A stretch of 64,000 nucleotides of DNA from NCBI RefSeq assembly GCF_019599145.1, contig NZ_CP080647.1:4340001-4404000 (forward strand). Reading direction: 5' to 3'. Origin of the DNA: Streptomyces akebiae (lineage in GTDB: Bacteria > Actinomycetota > Actinomycetes > Streptomycetales > Streptomycetaceae). The position numbers were made by a program, and so were the translations under genes. Below, in pieces: positions 16,874 through 26,826 of the stretch (the first letter of the stretch is position 1; each line of letters starts with the position of its first letter). The notes under the pieces were generated by a model, which saw only the letters and a program-made list of their open reading frames with translations, did not search any database and was not told the origin of the DNA.

Positions 16874-18034
16874 CTACTTGTCGATGTCGCCCACCACGAA
16901 GAACAGCGAGCCCAGGATGGCCACCATGTCGGCCACCAGCGTCCCCGGCAGCAGTTCCGTGAGGGCCTGGATGTTGTTGTACGAGGCGGAGCGGAGTTTG
17001 AGGCGGTAGGGGGTCTTCTCGCCCTTGCTGACGAGGTAGTAGCCGTTGATGCCGAGGGGGTTCTCGGTCCAGGCGTAGGTGTGCCCCTCGGGGGCCTTGA
17101 GGACCTTCGGCAGGCGCTGGTTCACGGGACCGGGCGGGAGGTCGGCCAGACGGTCCAGGCAGGCGTCGGCGAGGGCGAGGGAGTTGTGGGTCTGCTCCAG
17201 CAGGCACTCGAAGCGGGCGAGGCAGTCGCCCTCGTCCCGGGTGACGACCCGAAGGACGTCCTGGAGCTCGCCGTACGCCAGATACGGCTCGTCGCGCCGC
17301 AGATCGAAGTCGACGCCGGAGGCGCGGGCGATGGGGCCGCTGACCCCGTACGCGTGCACGGCCTGAGGGGAGAGGACGCCCACGTCCCGGGTGCGGCCCC
17401 GGAAGATCTCGTTGCCGAGCACCAGGTCGTCGAAGACGTCCATACGGGAGCGGACGTCGGCGACGGCCGCACGCGCGCGTGCGGTCCACCCCGCCGGCAG
17501 GTCCTCCTTCAGACCGCCCACCCGGTTGAACATGTAGTGCATCCGCCCGCCGGAGATCTCCTCCATGACGTTCTGGAGCTCCTCGCGCTCCCGGAAGGCG
17601 TAGAAGACCGGGGTGATGCCGCCGAGCTCCAGCGGGTACGAGCCGAGGAACATCAGGTGGTTCAGGACCCGGTTCAGCTCGGCGAGGAGCGTGCGCATCC
17701 AGACCGCCCGCTCGGGGACCTCCATACCGAGCATGCGTTCGACACCGAGGACGACGCCGAGTTCGTTGGAGAAGGCGGAGAGCCAGTCGTGACGGTTGGC
17801 GAGCATGATGATCTGGCGGTAGTCACGCGCTTCGAAGAGCTTCTCCGCGCCCCGGTGCATATAGCCGATGACCGGCTCGGCGTGCTGGATGCGCTCGCCG
17901 TCGAGGACCAGCCGCAGCCGCAGCACACCGTGCGTGGACGGATGCTGCGGGCCGATGTTCAGCACCATGTCCGTGCTCTCGGCGGCACCGCCGATACCGA
18001 CCGTCGTCTCTCGGGTCTCCGTCGGGGGAGTCAT
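16874..18034 (-). CDS. nuoD2: Orphan NADH-quinone oxidoreductase subunit D paralogue
   Basis: 386 residues, full length for the 49-kDa/NuoD subunit that forms part of the quinone site of complex I. Hallmarks [13 protein letters not shown] (residues 28-40), [12 protein letters not shown] (57-68), [16 protein letters not shown] and GDIDK at the C-terminus are intact. His31 and His35 positions of the quinone pocket are kept. It is not in a 14-gene nuo operon; no other nuo gene is nearby. Start ATG at 18034. Arg61 corresponds to the mitochondrial arginine methylated by NDUFAF7, whose homologue is the convergent neighbour. Confidence 0.93.
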   Translation of the reverse strand: MTPPTETRETTVGIGGAAESTDMVLNIGPQHPSTHGVLRLRLVLDGERIQHAEPVIGYMHRGAEKLFEARDYRQIIMLANRHDWLSAFSNELGVVLGVERMLGMEVPERAVWMRTLLAELNRVLNHLMFLGSYPLELGGITPVFYAFREREELQNVMEEISGGRMHYMFNRVGGLKEDLPAGWTARARAAVADVRSRMDVFDDLVLGNEIFRGRTRDVGVLSPQAVHAYGVSGPIARASGVDFDLRRDEPYLAYGELQDVLRVVTRDEGDCLARFECLLEQTHNSLALADACLDRLADLPPGPVNQRLPKVLKAPEGHTYAWTENPLGINGYYLVSKGEKTPYRLKLRSASYNNIQALTELLPGTLVADMVAILGSLFFVVGDIDK

Positions 18035-18065
18035 GGACACAGTCTGTCGTACGTACGCTGGCGGA

Positions 18066-18572
18066 ATGGAGACGGGGACCTTGGAGGACGGCGCCGAGCG
18101 CGCGGAGGACGAGCCGGTCTGGACGGGACTGCCGCCCGGGCTGCTGCGGATGAGGCGGCTGTTGCTGGTGGTGTGGCTGGTGCCGATCACCGTCGGTACG
18201 GCCGTCCTGCTGGGCTGGCTGGCGGGGCCGCCCTGGGCGGCGTTCGCGCTCCTGCCCCTGGGACTGCTGCTCTGGGGGTGGCCGATGCTGGGCCGCAACT
18301 GGCGGTCGTGGCGGTACGCCGAACGGGCCGACGACCTGTTGATCAGCCGGGGTGTGCTCTGGCGCGAGGAGACCGTCGTGCCGTACGGGCGCATGCAGCT
18401 GGTCGAGGTGACCTCCGGTCCCGTCGAGCGGCACTTCAACCTGGCGAGTGTGCAGCTGCACACGGCCGCGGCCGCCACGGACGCCCGTATCCCGGGCCTC
18501 GACCCGGCCGAGGCCGAACGTCTGCGCGACCACCTCACCCAGCTGGGCGAGGCCCGATCGGCAGGGCTGTGA
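18066..18572 (+). CDS. PH domain-containing membrane protein (YdbS-like)
   Basis: 168 residues. Two membrane spans (residues ~28-70, around [21 protein letters not shown] and [13 protein letters not shown]) precede a bacterial PH domain (bPH2) with the sequence [45 protein letters not shown]. Start ATG at 18066, only 31 bases from the divergent nuoD2 start. Its stop overlaps the next gene's start (GTGA). YdbS/YdbT-type pairs are membrane proteins of poorly known function. Confidence 0.88.
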   Translation: METGTLEDGAERAEDEPVWTGLPPGLLRMRRLLLVVWLVPITVGTAVLLGWLAGPPWAAFALLPLGLLLWGWPMLGRNWRSWRYAERADDLLISRGVLWREETVVPYGRMQLVEVTSGPVERHFNLASVQLHTAAAATDARIPGLDPAEAERLRDHLTQLGEARSAGL

Positions 18573-20050
18573 CGGTGACGGCACAGGACGCGGACGGCGC
18601 GCTGGGGGACGGCACGGTACCGGCGGACGGCACGGTGGGGGACGAGATCGGACGGACGGACGGCGTGGCGGGGGCGGAGGCCGTACGGAGGGACGGAGCA
18701 GCAGGGGCGGCAGGGGCGGAGACCATACCGGCGGACGGCGCCGCGGGGGCGGAGAAACCGGTCGTCGAGCATCGGCTGCATCCGGTGACGCCGTTGCGGC
18801 GCGCCTGGGCACCGGTGGCGGTGCTGATCGGGTGGGGGGTGCACGATCCGGACGGCGCGCAGCGGCAGCTGATGCGGCTCGACACGACGACCCTGCTGAT
18901 CGGGCTCGCGGTGTTCGTTCCGGCCGCCGCCCTCTACGGCTTCCTGACCTGGTGGTTCACCCACTTCGCGGTGACCGACAGCGAACTGCGCATCCGTACC
19001 GGACTGGTGTTCCGCCGCACCGCCCACATCCGTCTCGAACGCATTCAGGCCATCGACGTCACCCGCCCGCTGCTGGCCAGGATCGCGGGCGTCGCCAAAC
19101 TCAAACTCGACGTCGTCGGCACCGACAAGAAGGACGAGCTGGCCTATCTCGGCGAGGCGCACGCCGGCGCCCTGCGGGCCGAACTCCTGGCCCGCGCGGC
19201 CGGTTTCGCGCCGGACACCGCGCACGAGGTCGGCGAGGCGCCCGTACGGCAGTTGCTGAGGGTGCCGGCGGGCGTGCTGGCCATGTCCCTCGTCCTGACC
19301 GGCGCGACCTGGTGGACCCTCGTGGCCGCGGTCGTCGTGCCGTCCGTGCTGTGGTTCGCCACGGAGAGCGTGTGGACCGTCCTCGCGACCGCGCTGCCGC
19401 TGCTCGGCGCGGCCGGGGCGAGCAGCGTGGGGCGGTTCGTCGGGGAGTACGACTGGACGGTCGGCGACTCCCCCGACGGGCTCCGCATCGACCACGGACT
19501 CCTCGACCGGTCCCACGAGACGGTCCCGCCCGGCCGCGTGCAGACCGTGCGCGTCGTCGAACCGCTGCTGTGGCGGCGCCGCGGGTGGGTCCGGGTCGAG
19601 CTGGACGTGGCGGGCTCGACCAACTCCGTTCTCCTGCCCGTCGCGCCGCGTGCGGTGGCCGAGTCGGTCATCGCGCGGGTGCTGCCGGGGGTGAGCGTGC
19701 CGGACGCGACGGCCCTCGAACGGCCGCCGGGGCGGGCGCGGTGGTGCGTGCCGTGGTGGTGGCGGGGGTACGGGCTGGCCGTCAGCGACACGGTCTTCGC
19801 GGCCCGGCACGGGCTGCTGCGGCGCCGGCTCGACCTCGTACCGCATGCGAAGGTGCAGAGCGTACGGCTGTCGCAGGGGCCCTGGAAGCGGTACAAGGGG
19901 CTCGCCGACGTCCACGTCGACACCGGCGCCAACAAGACCGTGACGGCGCGACTGCGCGACGCGGGCGAGGCGGCGGACCTGCTGCGGGCCCAGGCGGAAC
20001 GGTCACGGACGGGACGGCGGGAGGCGCTGCCCGACCGGTGGATGGTGTAG
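18569..20050 (+). CDS. PH domain-containing membrane protein (YdbT-like)
   Basis: 493 residues, larger partner of the preceding gene. An acidic, Gly/Ala-rich N-terminal ~65 residues (repeats of GTVPADG / GAAGAE type) is followed by membrane pairs (~85-125 and ~235-290) and three bPH2-type segments, each with the pattern DxELRIRxGLxxRxxxxIxLxRIQ (for example [26 protein letters not shown]). The GTG at 18569 overlaps the upstream stop by four bases, so the two proteins are probably made together and may form a complex. Convergent with the coiled-coil protein gene. Confidence 0.85.
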   Translation: MTVTAQDADGALGDGTVPADGTVGDEIGRTDGVAGAEAVRRDGAAGAAGAETIPADGAAGAEKPVVEHRLHPVTPLRRAWAPVAVLIGWGVHDPDGAQRQLMRLDTTTLLIGLAVFVPAAALYGFLTWWFTHFAVTDSELRIRTGLVFRRTAHIRLERIQAIDVTRPLLARIAGVAKLKLDVVGTDKKDELAYLGEAHAGALRAELLARAAGFAPDTAHEVGEAPVRQLLRVPAGVLAMSLVLTGATWWTLVAAVVVPSVLWFATESVWTVLATALPLLGAAGASSVGRFVGEYDWTVGDSPDGLRIDHGLLDRSHETVPPGRVQTVRVVEPLLWRRRGWVRVELDVAGSTNSVLLPVAPRAVAESVIARVLPGVSVPDATALERPPGRARWCVPWWWRGYGLAVSDTVFAARHGLLRRRLDLVPHAKVQSVRLSQGPWKRYKGLADVHVDTGANKTVTARLRDAGEAADLLRAQAERSRTGRREALPDRWMV

Positions 20051-20078
20051 GGCGCGCGGGTCCGTTGCGCCACCGGGG

Positions 20079-20105
20079 CTCGCCGGGTGGCGGCACGGTC
20101 GCCCG
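20079..20105. terminator. Hairpin between converging genes
   Basis: CGCCACCGG and CCGGGTGGCG pair with one bulged base around a short GGCTCG loop. Lies between the stops at 20050 (plus) and 20176 (minus). No T tract. Likely a weak terminator for either direction. Confidence 0.4.
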
Positions 20106-20175
20106 GGCCGCCCGCCGGGAGAGGTCGGGCGGCCGAAGGGACGGCACGAGGCCCGCGGTCGGGGCGGGCCGGTGA

Positions 20176-21966
20176 CTAGGACGCCGCCGTGCGGAGGCCC
20201 TGTACGTCGATCTGTTCTGTTTCGTCGTACGCGGTGAGGTCGATGACCTGGCCGATCCCTCGGGAGGCCTCGTCGACGCGCTTGAACTGGGCCTCGGACT
20301 CGGCCTTGTGGAGCGCGAGGGCCTCCTGACCGACCACGTCGGCGAGGTCCTCGTTCTGCACGGCCTCCAGGGCGTCCGCCGCCTTCTGCGTACCGAAGAA
20401 GTCGAACCCTCCCTCCACGGCCGTCCGCCGCTGCGGCGCCGCCGGAACGACCGCCACGGCGGTGGGCACCGTGAAGTGACCGGCCGACGGAAGGGCGGCC
20501 GGCGCCGCCGGAGCCGGCTCGGCCTGCTGTCCCTGCCCCGCACGCCCCGCGGGCTCCACGCGGGTCAACTCCCCCACCCCCGTGGACCTGACCGGTGCGG
20601 CCACCACGGGGACGGGGCCACCGGCCGCGCGCTCATGCCCCCGGGCCGCCGCCGACCTCCCCACCGCGTCGCCCTCCTCGGCGGTGAGCACCGGAACCGG
20701 CTCCTCCTCCGCCTCGGCGGAACGTCCTTGCCGAGTGCCCCCGTCCGTCGGCCCGTCCGGGTCACCCTTGGGAGAAGGGCCCTTCGGGGAATCACCCTTC
20801 GATCCCTCGCCCTCGTCCTTGGCCGTCGCACCGGCGGACTCGGCAGACTGAGTGGGCTCGGAGGATTCGGAGGACTCGGCAGACTGAGTGGGCTCGGTGG
20901 ACTCGGCCGACGTCGGACCGTCGACAGGCGCCTCCACCGACTCATCCACCGACCCGCCCGCCGACTCATCGACGGACTCATCGACCTGCTGGTCCGCGGA
21001 GCCACCGAGGGACTCATCAGCACCCGCATCAGCAGAAGCGGAGCCCTCGGACTCGGAGCCCTCGGGCTCGAGGTCCTCGGACGTGCTCTCCTCCACGGCC
21101 CCGGCCGCTACGGGCTCGGCGTCGCCCTCGTCGTCCGCCTCGCCCTTCTCGCTCGGCACCGAGCCCCGCTGGGTGATGATCCGGTCCAACGCAGAGTTCG
21201 CACGCAGGAAGAGCGACGAACCGGCCGGCGAGAACACCGAGAGGACCGACTTCTCCGCCTCCGCATCCGCACCCGAGCCGGCACCGCCACCGGCACCCGC
21301 CTCGCCCGTCGTCCCCTGCTCCGCCACCCTCGCCGCCGCGGCCTTGGACGCCGTCTCCCACGAGGCCCAGGGCGCCCCCGGCGAGGGAGCCCCCTGGGGC
21401 GGCACCGTCGAGGTCCGGGACGCCGCCGTGGTCTTGTCGCCGTCACCGTCACCGTCGCCGTCGCCCGCGTCCGCACCGGACGTCGGCAACGCCCGCGCGT
21501 CCTCGGGGACGGTCGCCTCGATCTCCAGCAGGCGGCGGCCCTCCAGGGCGCTGGCCCGCTCGGTCTCGGCGGTGGCATAACGCCGCAGCAGCGCCGCGTG
21601 CTCGTTGCGGAGGTTGGCCAGTTCGGTGCGCTTGGCGCGGAGCTTGTGCTCCAGCTTGGTGCGCAGCTCACGGGACTCGTCGAGGTCGGTCTCCAGTTCG
21701 GCGACCTTCTCCTCGTGACGCCACTCGTCGCTCGCCCGCGCGCGCGTGAGGTCGGCGACGCGTTTGCCCGCCTCGACGTCCCAACGGCGCATGACCGCCG
21801 CGCCCACCGCTGCCGTCGCCGCGGCGACGGCGGCGGTGACCCGGAGCACCGCCGGCTCGGAGAACATCCATGGCCCAAGGGCGCAGACGAGCGAGACGCC
21901 TGCGATCGCCGTGGGGGGCAGCAGCCTGTGCAGAGGCGGTGAATGGCGGTGACGTCCACGTGGCAT
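20176..21966 (-). CDS. Membrane-anchored coiled-coil protein with acidic low-complexity middle
   Basis: 596 residues of unknown function. Two hydrophobic segments (residues ~15-58, PPTAIAGVSLVCALGPWMF and LRVTAAVAAATAAVGAAVM) are followed by a charged coiled coil (~65-150, KRVADLTRARASDEWRHEEKV onward). Residues ~270-420 are acidic and repetitive (ESTEPTQSAESSES, SVDESAGGSVDES). A conserved-looking helical tail (~520-596) contains GGFDFFGTQKAADALEAVQNEDLADVVGQEALALHKAE. Start ATG at 21966. The domain layout suggests a scaffold tethered to the membrane, but this is inference. Confidence 0.8.
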   Translation of the reverse strand: MPRGRHRHSPPLHRLLPPTAIAGVSLVCALGPWMFSEPAVLRVTAAVAAATAAVGAAVMRRWDVEAGKRVADLTRARASDEWRHEEKVAELETDLDESRELRTKLEHKLRAKRTELANLRNEHAALLRRYATAETERASALEGRRLLEIEATVPEDARALPTSGADAGDGDGDGDGDKTTAASRTSTVPPQGAPSPGAPWASWETASKAAAARVAEQGTTGEAGAGGGAGSGADAEAEKSVLSVFSPAGSSLFLRANSALDRIITQRGSVPSEKGEADDEGDAEPVAAGAVEESTSEDLEPEGSESEGSASADAGADESLGGSADQQVDESVDESAGGSVDESVEAPVDGPTSAESTEPTQSAESSESSEPTQSAESAGATAKDEGEGSKGDSPKGPSPKGDPDGPTDGGTRQGRSAEAEEEPVPVLTAEEGDAVGRSAAARGHERAAGGPVPVVAAPVRSTGVGELTRVEPAGRAGQGQQAEPAPAAPAALPSAGHFTVPTAVAVVPAAPQRRTAVEGGFDFFGTQKAADALEAVQNEDLADVVGQEALALHKAESEAQFKRVDEASRGIGQVIDLTAYDETEQIDVQGLRTAAS

Positions 21967-22365
21967 GGCCAGAAACTTACCGCGCGTAGGCGAATGATGG
22001 TGCCCCGGGCCGCAAAAACTCAGCCGCCCCTCTCACCTCTCACAAGCCTTCACAAGCTTCCTCCCCGCCGGTGCGCCAATGCGCTCACCGGCGGCTCCTC
22101 CACTGGATCAACCCCATTGAATCCGGATACACCTTGGCCGCATCCGCCCCTTTCCCCGCCGGTGAATTCGACGAATTGCCGAACCCGCCGCCGAACCGTT
22201 ACCGAAGTCGTCGCCGCCCCGTCGCCGGACCGTGACCGACCCGCTCTTCACGACGCCGCACCGCCCGTCATCGGCCACCCTCACCGACCTCCTCACCGAC
22301 CTCCTCACCGACCTCCTCACCGACCCCTTCATCGCCCCCTTCATCGATGGCTTCACCGGCCGACT
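21967..22365. other. Intergenic region with 12-bp tandem repeats
   Basis: About 400 bases between the coiled-coil gene start and the esterase stop, both on the minus strand. The part at 21975-22060 is A+T-richer and probably holds the coiled-coil gene promoter. The part at 22280-22345 holds tandem repeats. No coding frame is supported. Confidence 0.55.
22280..22327. repeat. 12-bp tandem repeat downstream of the esterase gene
   Basis: Four consecutive copies of CTCACCGACCTC (the last one ends CCCC), followed by two partial CCCTTCATCG copies. The array begins about 40 bases past the esterase stop. Length variation by slippage is likely. Confidence 0.9.
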
Positions 22366-23490
22366 TCACCGGTCGCTCAACCGCCCGCTGATCCACTGCA
22401 ACGTCGCCGGGATCTCCCGGCGCCACGTGTTGAAGTTGTGCCCGCCGCTGTCGAGGATGATCGACGAGATCCGCGTCGGCCGCATCTCCTTCACCTGTTC
22501 GATGAACTTCAGCGTGGCCTTGTAGTTGGTCTCCCCCTGTTTGCTGCTGGTGACCAGCAGAGAGGTGTCCGGCGCCGGACGGTGCCTCAGATACCAGAAC
22601 AGGTCCGCCTCGTTCCGCAGCGTCTTGTTCCCTTGGAAGAGATCACCGGTCGTCGGGTCGATCGGCGCCTTGTAGTACGGCGAGAGACCCGCGCCGGCGG
22701 CGAACACCCGAGGGTGATGCATGGCGAGTTTCAGCGCGCAGTAGCCACCGGTCGAGTCGCCGATGACACCCCAACTGCCGGGCTTCTTCCCGACCCTGTA
22801 GTGATGGCCCACGGCGTCCGGCAGATCCCTGGCGAAGAACGTCTCGGTCTGCGGCCCGCCCGGGACGTCCACGCACTCGGTGTCGCGCGGCGGCGCCACG
22901 GTCGGCCGCATCATGACCAGGATCATGGGCTGCGCCTTCCCGTCCCGGGCCAACGCGTGGGCCGTCTGCGGAAAGTGGAGACCCTTGATGAGCGCCTCGG
23001 CGGTGCCCGGGTAGCCGGTGAGGACGACCGCGGCGGGGAAGCTGCGGGTGCGGTACCGGGGCTGGAAGTACTCCGGCGGCAGATACACGTACGCCGGGCT
23101 CGCGATCCGGCTCGTACGGCCGACGATCTCGACCTTCTGGATCTGGCCGCCGACCGTGGGACGACCGCCGCCGGCCACGTTCACCTGCCGGGTGTCGACG
23201 ACCCGCAACGGCCCCCCGGTCTCGGCCCCGTCATGGTCGACGACCACGCCCTGCCCGGTCTCCCTGCCGAGCAGGTCGGCCCAGCTGGCGTAGAACCCGA
23301 AGGCCTGGTTGGCGGCGAGGCCGACCGACACGAAGACGGCGACCTGCGTGGCCAGCAGTACGACGATCCGACCGCCGACCGCCTTCCATCCGCGCCGGGC
23401 CAACCGCGGCCACAGCCACACCGTGCCGATGAACAGCAGCACGGCGGACAGCACCGCCAAGGCCAGCACCTTGTTGCTCGTAAGACCCAT
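22366..23490 (-). CDS. Alpha/beta-hydrolase-fold esterase with N-terminal membrane anchor
   Basis: 374 residues. Two or three membrane spans (residues ~8-65) place the catalytic domain outside the cell. The PF00756-type (esterase D / antigen 85-like) domain follows, with nucleophile elbow GDSTGGY near residue 235, SPYYKAPID, and a catalytic His in DSGGHNFNTWRREIP near the C-terminus. Start ATG at 23490. Divergent from the MprF-like gene. In S. coelicolor I recall the equivalent pair as cell-envelope-stress genes (not checked). Natural substrate unknown; mycolyltransferase activity is not expected in Streptomyces. Confidence 0.87.
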   Translation of the reverse strand: MGLTSNKVLALAVLSAVLLFIGTVWLWPRLARRGWKAVGGRIVVLLATQVAVFVSVGLAANQAFGFYASWADLLGRETGQGVVVDHDGAETGGPLRVVDTRQVNVAGGGRPTVGGQIQKVEIVGRTSRIASPAYVYLPPEYFQPRYRTRSFPAAVVLTGYPGTAEALIKGLHFPQTAHALARDGKAQPMILVMMRPTVAPPRDTECVDVPGGPQTETFFARDLPDAVGHHYRVGKKPGSWGVIGDSTGGYCALKLAMHHPRVFAAGAGLSPYYKAPIDPTTGDLFQGNKTLRNEADLFWYLRHRPAPDTSLLVTSSKQGETNYKATLKFIEQVKEMRPTRISSIILDSGGHNFNTWRREIPATLQWISGRLSDR

Positions 23491-23659
23491 CGGGTTGTCC
23501 CCCGCCGACCTTTCTTTCCTTGTCTTTCCCTGCCCTTTGGTTCAGCTTTCCGATGGAGAGTGAACCTCCCCCGCCAAGGCACCGTCCTAGAGGGCGCAAT
23601 GTCGCCGGATGCCGGAAAAGGCACCGGATCCAAGCTCTCTCGCGGAACTACGGGATGCG

Positions 23660-25558
23660 ATGTCTGTCAGGACAGATGGGGAAATGTCGGGTGGGGTTCC
23701 GGTCCGGTCGGACCGACTCGCGCCGAGCGCCGACCGACAGCTGAAAAGCACGCGCCGGGGCGCGGTGCATGGCGCACTGCGCGGCGCGCTGCGCGGCCCG
23801 CGCCCCGAGGCCGTACCCGCCCTGGTCGCCAGGGCCTGCACACTCGTCGGGCTCGTGGACATCGCCGCGGGGGTGTTCCCCCGCTTCCGCAACAGCCGTA
23901 TGCACGCGCTGGCCGAGGTGCTCCCGGGTGCGCTCGGCCCGTTCGCGGCGGCCCTCTCCCTGAGCGTCGGCGTCCTGCTGCTGCTCCTCGCCCACGGTCT
24001 GCGCCGGCGCAAGCGGCGGGCCTGGCGGGCGGCCGTGGTCCTGCTCCCGGCCGGGGCGATCGCCCAGTTCACCTACCGTCACTCGCTCGTCGGCGTGCTC
24101 GTCTCGCTCGCGCTGCTCATCCCGCTGCTGCGGCACCGCGACGAGTTCCGCGCCCTGCCCGACCCCACCAGCCGCTGGCGGGCACTGACCAACTTCGTGC
24201 TGATGGGCGCCGGTTCGATCGTCCTCGGGCTGATCGTCGTGAGCGCCCACCCCGGACGCATGGTCGGCGACCCGAGCCTCGCCGACCGGCTCGAGCACGT
24301 CATCTACGGCTTGTTCGGCTTCGAGGGTCCGGTCGACTACGCCGACACCACGTCCTGGACAGTGGCCTTCTCCCTCGGCGCCCTCGGTCTGCTGACCGCC
24401 ATCACCACCATCTACCTGGCCTTCCGCCCCGAACACCCGGCGGCCCGCCTCACCGACGACGACGAGATACACCTGCGCGCCCTGCTCGACAAGCACGGCG
24501 GCCGCGACTCGCTCGGCCACTTCGCGCTCCGCCGCGACAAGGCGGTCGTCTTCTCCCCGAGCGGCAAGGCGGCGGTGACGTACCGCGTCGTCTCCGGGGT
24601 GATGCTCGCCAGCGGCGACCCGATCGGCGACGTCGAGGCCTGGCCCGGCGCGATCGAACGCTTCATGGACGAGGCGAAGGCGCACTCCTGGACCCCGGCC
24701 GTCATGGGCTGCTCGGAGACCGGCGCGGAGGTCTGGACCCGGGAGACCGGCCTGGACGCTCTCGAACTGGGCGACGAGGCGGTGGTGGACGTCGCGGATT
24801 TCTCCCTCACCGGACGTGCGATGCGCAACGTGCGTCAAATGGTGAAGCGCATCGAGCGCCTCGGTTACGAGACCCGGGTACGGCGCGTCCGTGACCTCGG
24901 TGAGGCCGAGCTGGACCGGATCCGCCGGGCCGCCGAGGACTGGCGCGGCACCGACACCGAGCGTGGCTTCTCCATGGCGCTCGGCCGCGTCGGCGACCCG
25001 GCCGACGGGGACTGCCTCATCGCCACCGCGCACAAGGCCGACGAACTCCCCGGCCCGTACGGCGATCTCAAGGCCGTACTGCACTTCGTGCCCTGGGGTC
25101 CGGACGGCGCCTCCCTGGACCTGATGCGCCGCGACCGCTCCGCCGATCCCGGCATGAACGAACTCCTCATCGTGGCGGCCCTCCAGGCGGCCCCCCGCCT
25201 GGGCGTCCGGCAGGTCTCCCTGAACTTCGCGATGTTCCGCTCGGCCCTGGCCCGCGGCGAGAAGATCGGCGCGGGCCCGGTCCTGCGTGCCTGGCGCGGC
25301 CTGCTGGTCTTCCTCTCCCGCTGGTTCCAGATCGAGTCGCTCTACAAGTTCAACGCCAAGTTCCGCCCCCGCTGGGAACCCCGCTTCGTCGTCTACGCCG
25401 CCTCCCGCGACCTCCCCCGCATCGGCCTGGCCGCCATGCAGGCCGAGGGCTTCGTGAATCTCGCCCTGCCCCGCCTGCTGCGCCGCCGCACGAAGACTCC
25501 GGCCCCCTGTGCCCACGCGGTGCGCTCCACGGAACACCCGGCGCGCGGCGCCGCGTGA
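23660..25558 (+). CDS. mprF: MprF-like protein with phosphatidylglycerol lysyltransferase C-terminal domain
   Basis: About 632 residues. An N-terminal membrane region has some six spans (first around VGLVDIAAGVFPRF, then LSLSVGVLLLLLAHGL and more to residue ~275). The C-terminal DUF2156/LPG-synthase domain transfers an amino acid from aminoacyl-tRNA to phosphatidylglycerol; visible core segments are VTYRVVSGVMLASGDPIGD, RGFSMALGRVGDP, LDLMRRD, GMNELLIVAALQ and LYKFNAKFRPRWEPRFVVY. The ATG at 23660 is preferred; ATGs at 23609 and 23684 are in frame. Likely confers resistance to cationic peptides. Confidence 0.85.
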   Translation: MSVRTDGEMSGGVPVRSDRLAPSADRQLKSTRRGAVHGALRGALRGPRPEAVPALVARACTLVGLVDIAAGVFPRFRNSRMHALAEVLPGALGPFAAALSLSVGVLLLLLAHGLRRRKRRAWRAAVVLLPAGAIAQFTYRHSLVGVLVSLALLIPLLRHRDEFRALPDPTSRWRALTNFVLMGAGSIVLGLIVVSAHPGRMVGDPSLADRLEHVIYGLFGFEGPVDYADTTSWTVAFSLGALGLLTAITTIYLAFRPEHPAARLTDDDEIHLRALLDKHGGRDSLGHFALRRDKAVVFSPSGKAAVTYRVVSGVMLASGDPIGDVEAWPGAIERFMDEAKAHSWTPAVMGCSETGAEVWTRETGLDALELGDEAVVDVADFSLTGRAMRNVRQMVKRIERLGYETRVRRVRDLGEAELDRIRRAAEDWRGTDTERGFSMALGRVGDPADGDCLIATAHKADELPGPYGDLKAVLHFVPWGPDGASLDLMRRDRSADPGMNELLIVAALQAAPRLGVRQVSLNFAMFRSALARGEKIGAGPVLRAWRGLLVFLSRWFQIESLYKFNAKFRPRWEPRFVVYAASRDLPRIGLAAMQAEGFVNLALPRLLRRRTKTPAPCAHAVRSTEHPARGAA

Positions 25559-25607
25559 AGGGTGCGGCCCGCCCGCGGCAGGTCGCACCACCCGCACCCG
25601 CGCGGCG

Positions 25608-26093
25608 CTACACCGCCCGCGCGGCCCCGCCATTGGTGTCGTCGTCCTCCGGGAGTTTGCAGACGCGCTCCAGGAAGAAGGCGGCCACTATGACGCCGAT
25701 GCCCGCGAGGACGGAGAAGCCGGCGTAGATGGCCTGGTCACGACGGGCCGGGACCTCCAGGTACTCCAGGAGGAAGACGCCGACGCCGCCGTACATCCCG
25801 GCGACGAGGGCCGCGACGAGGGCGCTGGCCTGGCCGAAGACGACCGCGCGGGCCGCCATCAGGGGGTCGACGCCCTTGGCCTCGGGCCGGCGCTCCCGCT
25901 GGGCCTTGAGCCGGCTGCGCAGGGACAGCGCGGTGGCCGTCAGGACGGCCGCGATCAGGGCGAGCACGATGGGGGCGGCCAGCGGGACGCTCGGCAGGGT
26001 GTCCACCGAGTTCCACAGCCGGGCGCCGGCCCAGGACAGCACCCCCGCCACCACGAACACCGCGGCCAGCGTCCTGATGCGCAGCTCTTTCAC
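25608..26093 (-). CDS. DUF3180 membrane protein
   Basis: 161 residues with four predicted spans (around LAAVFVVAGVLSWAG, LAAPIVLALIAAVLTATAL, SALVAALVAGMYGGVG and YAGFSVLAGIGVIVAAFFLE). The GTG at 26093 has an excellent GAAGGGG ribosome binding site six bases upstream, so longer in-frame starts are rejected. Last gene of the folE-folP-NTF2-folB-folK-DUF3180 run, an order conserved in actinobacteria. Function unknown; position suggests a link to folate or p-aminobenzoate transport, which is only a guess. Confidence 0.85.
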   Translation of the reverse strand: MKELRIRTLAAVFVVAGVLSWAGARLWNSVDTLPSVPLAAPIVLALIAAVLTATALSLRSRLKAQRERRPEAKGVDPLMAARAVVFGQASALVAALVAGMYGGVGVFLLEYLEVPARRDQAIYAGFSVLAGIGVIVAAFFLERVCKLPEDDDTNGGAARAV

Positions 26094-26214
26094 GATGCCC
26101 CTTCGACGAGCCCGATGGTCCACGGACGCCGGGCCCCACGGCGCCGGGTGGTCGGCCCGGCCGGTGGTCCCGACGGTGCGTCGGGGATGGTCCCGACCCG
26201 GTAGACCTTAACGA

Positions 26215-26826
26215 CTACTCGGGCAGGTGGAGTTCCAGGTCGGCGCGGGGCGACACACCTTCACGGGTGATGCCGTCGAGGAGCAGGGCGACCGGACCGC
26301 GGCCGACGAGCTGGGCCTCCGGCTCCACGTCGTGCCACGGCGCGAGGACGAAGGCCCTCTCGTGCGCCCGCGGGTGCGGCAGGGTCAGTACCGGGTCGTC
26401 GGAGACGACGTCCGCGTACGACACGATGTCGACGTCCAATGTGCGCGGGCCCCAACGCTCGTCCCGCACCCGGTGGAAGGCCTCCTCCACCGCCTGGGCC
26501 CGCTCCAGCAGCGAGGAGGGCGGCAGGGTGGTCTTCAGAACCACCACCGCGTTGAAGTACGAGGGCTGGCTGCCCGGGGCCACACCCCACGGCTCGGTCT
26601 CGTACACCGGAGACACGGCCTTGACGCGGACACCCGGAGTGTCCTCCAGGGCGTCGACGGCGCCCTGGAGGTTCTCCAGCCGGTTGCCCAGGTTCGAGCC
26701 GATGGAGATCACGGCCCGGCGGGGGTTGTGCAGGGTCGTGTCGGCCTCGTCCACCTTCTGCACGACGGAGGCCGGCACCGGCTGTACGGTCGGGTCGCTC
26801 TGACCCTCGGTGAAGAACGCGGTCAT
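26215..26826 (-). CDS. folK: 2-amino-4-hydroxy-6-hydroxymethyldihydropteridine pyrophosphokinase
   Basis: 203 residues. Transfers pyrophosphate from ATP to 6-hydroxymethyl-dihydropterin. HPPK signatures: AVISIGSNLGNRLENLQGAV (residues ~38-57), SPVYETEPWG, FNAVVVLKTTLPP and RWGPRTLDVDIVSY (catalytic Asp pair). A ~35-residue N-terminal extension precedes the domain. Start ATG at 26826 overlaps the folB stop (ATGA). Confidence 0.95.
   Translation of the reverse strand: MTAFFTEGQSDPTVQPVPASVVQKVDEADTTLHNPRRAVISIGSNLGNRLENLQGAVDALEDTPGVRVKAVSPVYETEPWGVAPGSQPSYFNAVVVLKTTLPPSSLLERAQAVEEAFHRVRDERWGPRTLDVDIVSYADVVSDDPVLTLPHPRAHERAFVLAPWHDVEPEAQLVGRGPVALLLDGITREGVSPRADLELHLPE

Noticed and set aside
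22108..22356. Minus-strand frame with serial VRRS repeats below the esterase gene
   Set aside because: It is the direct translation of the 12-bp DNA tandem repeat with no conserved domain or ribosome binding site.
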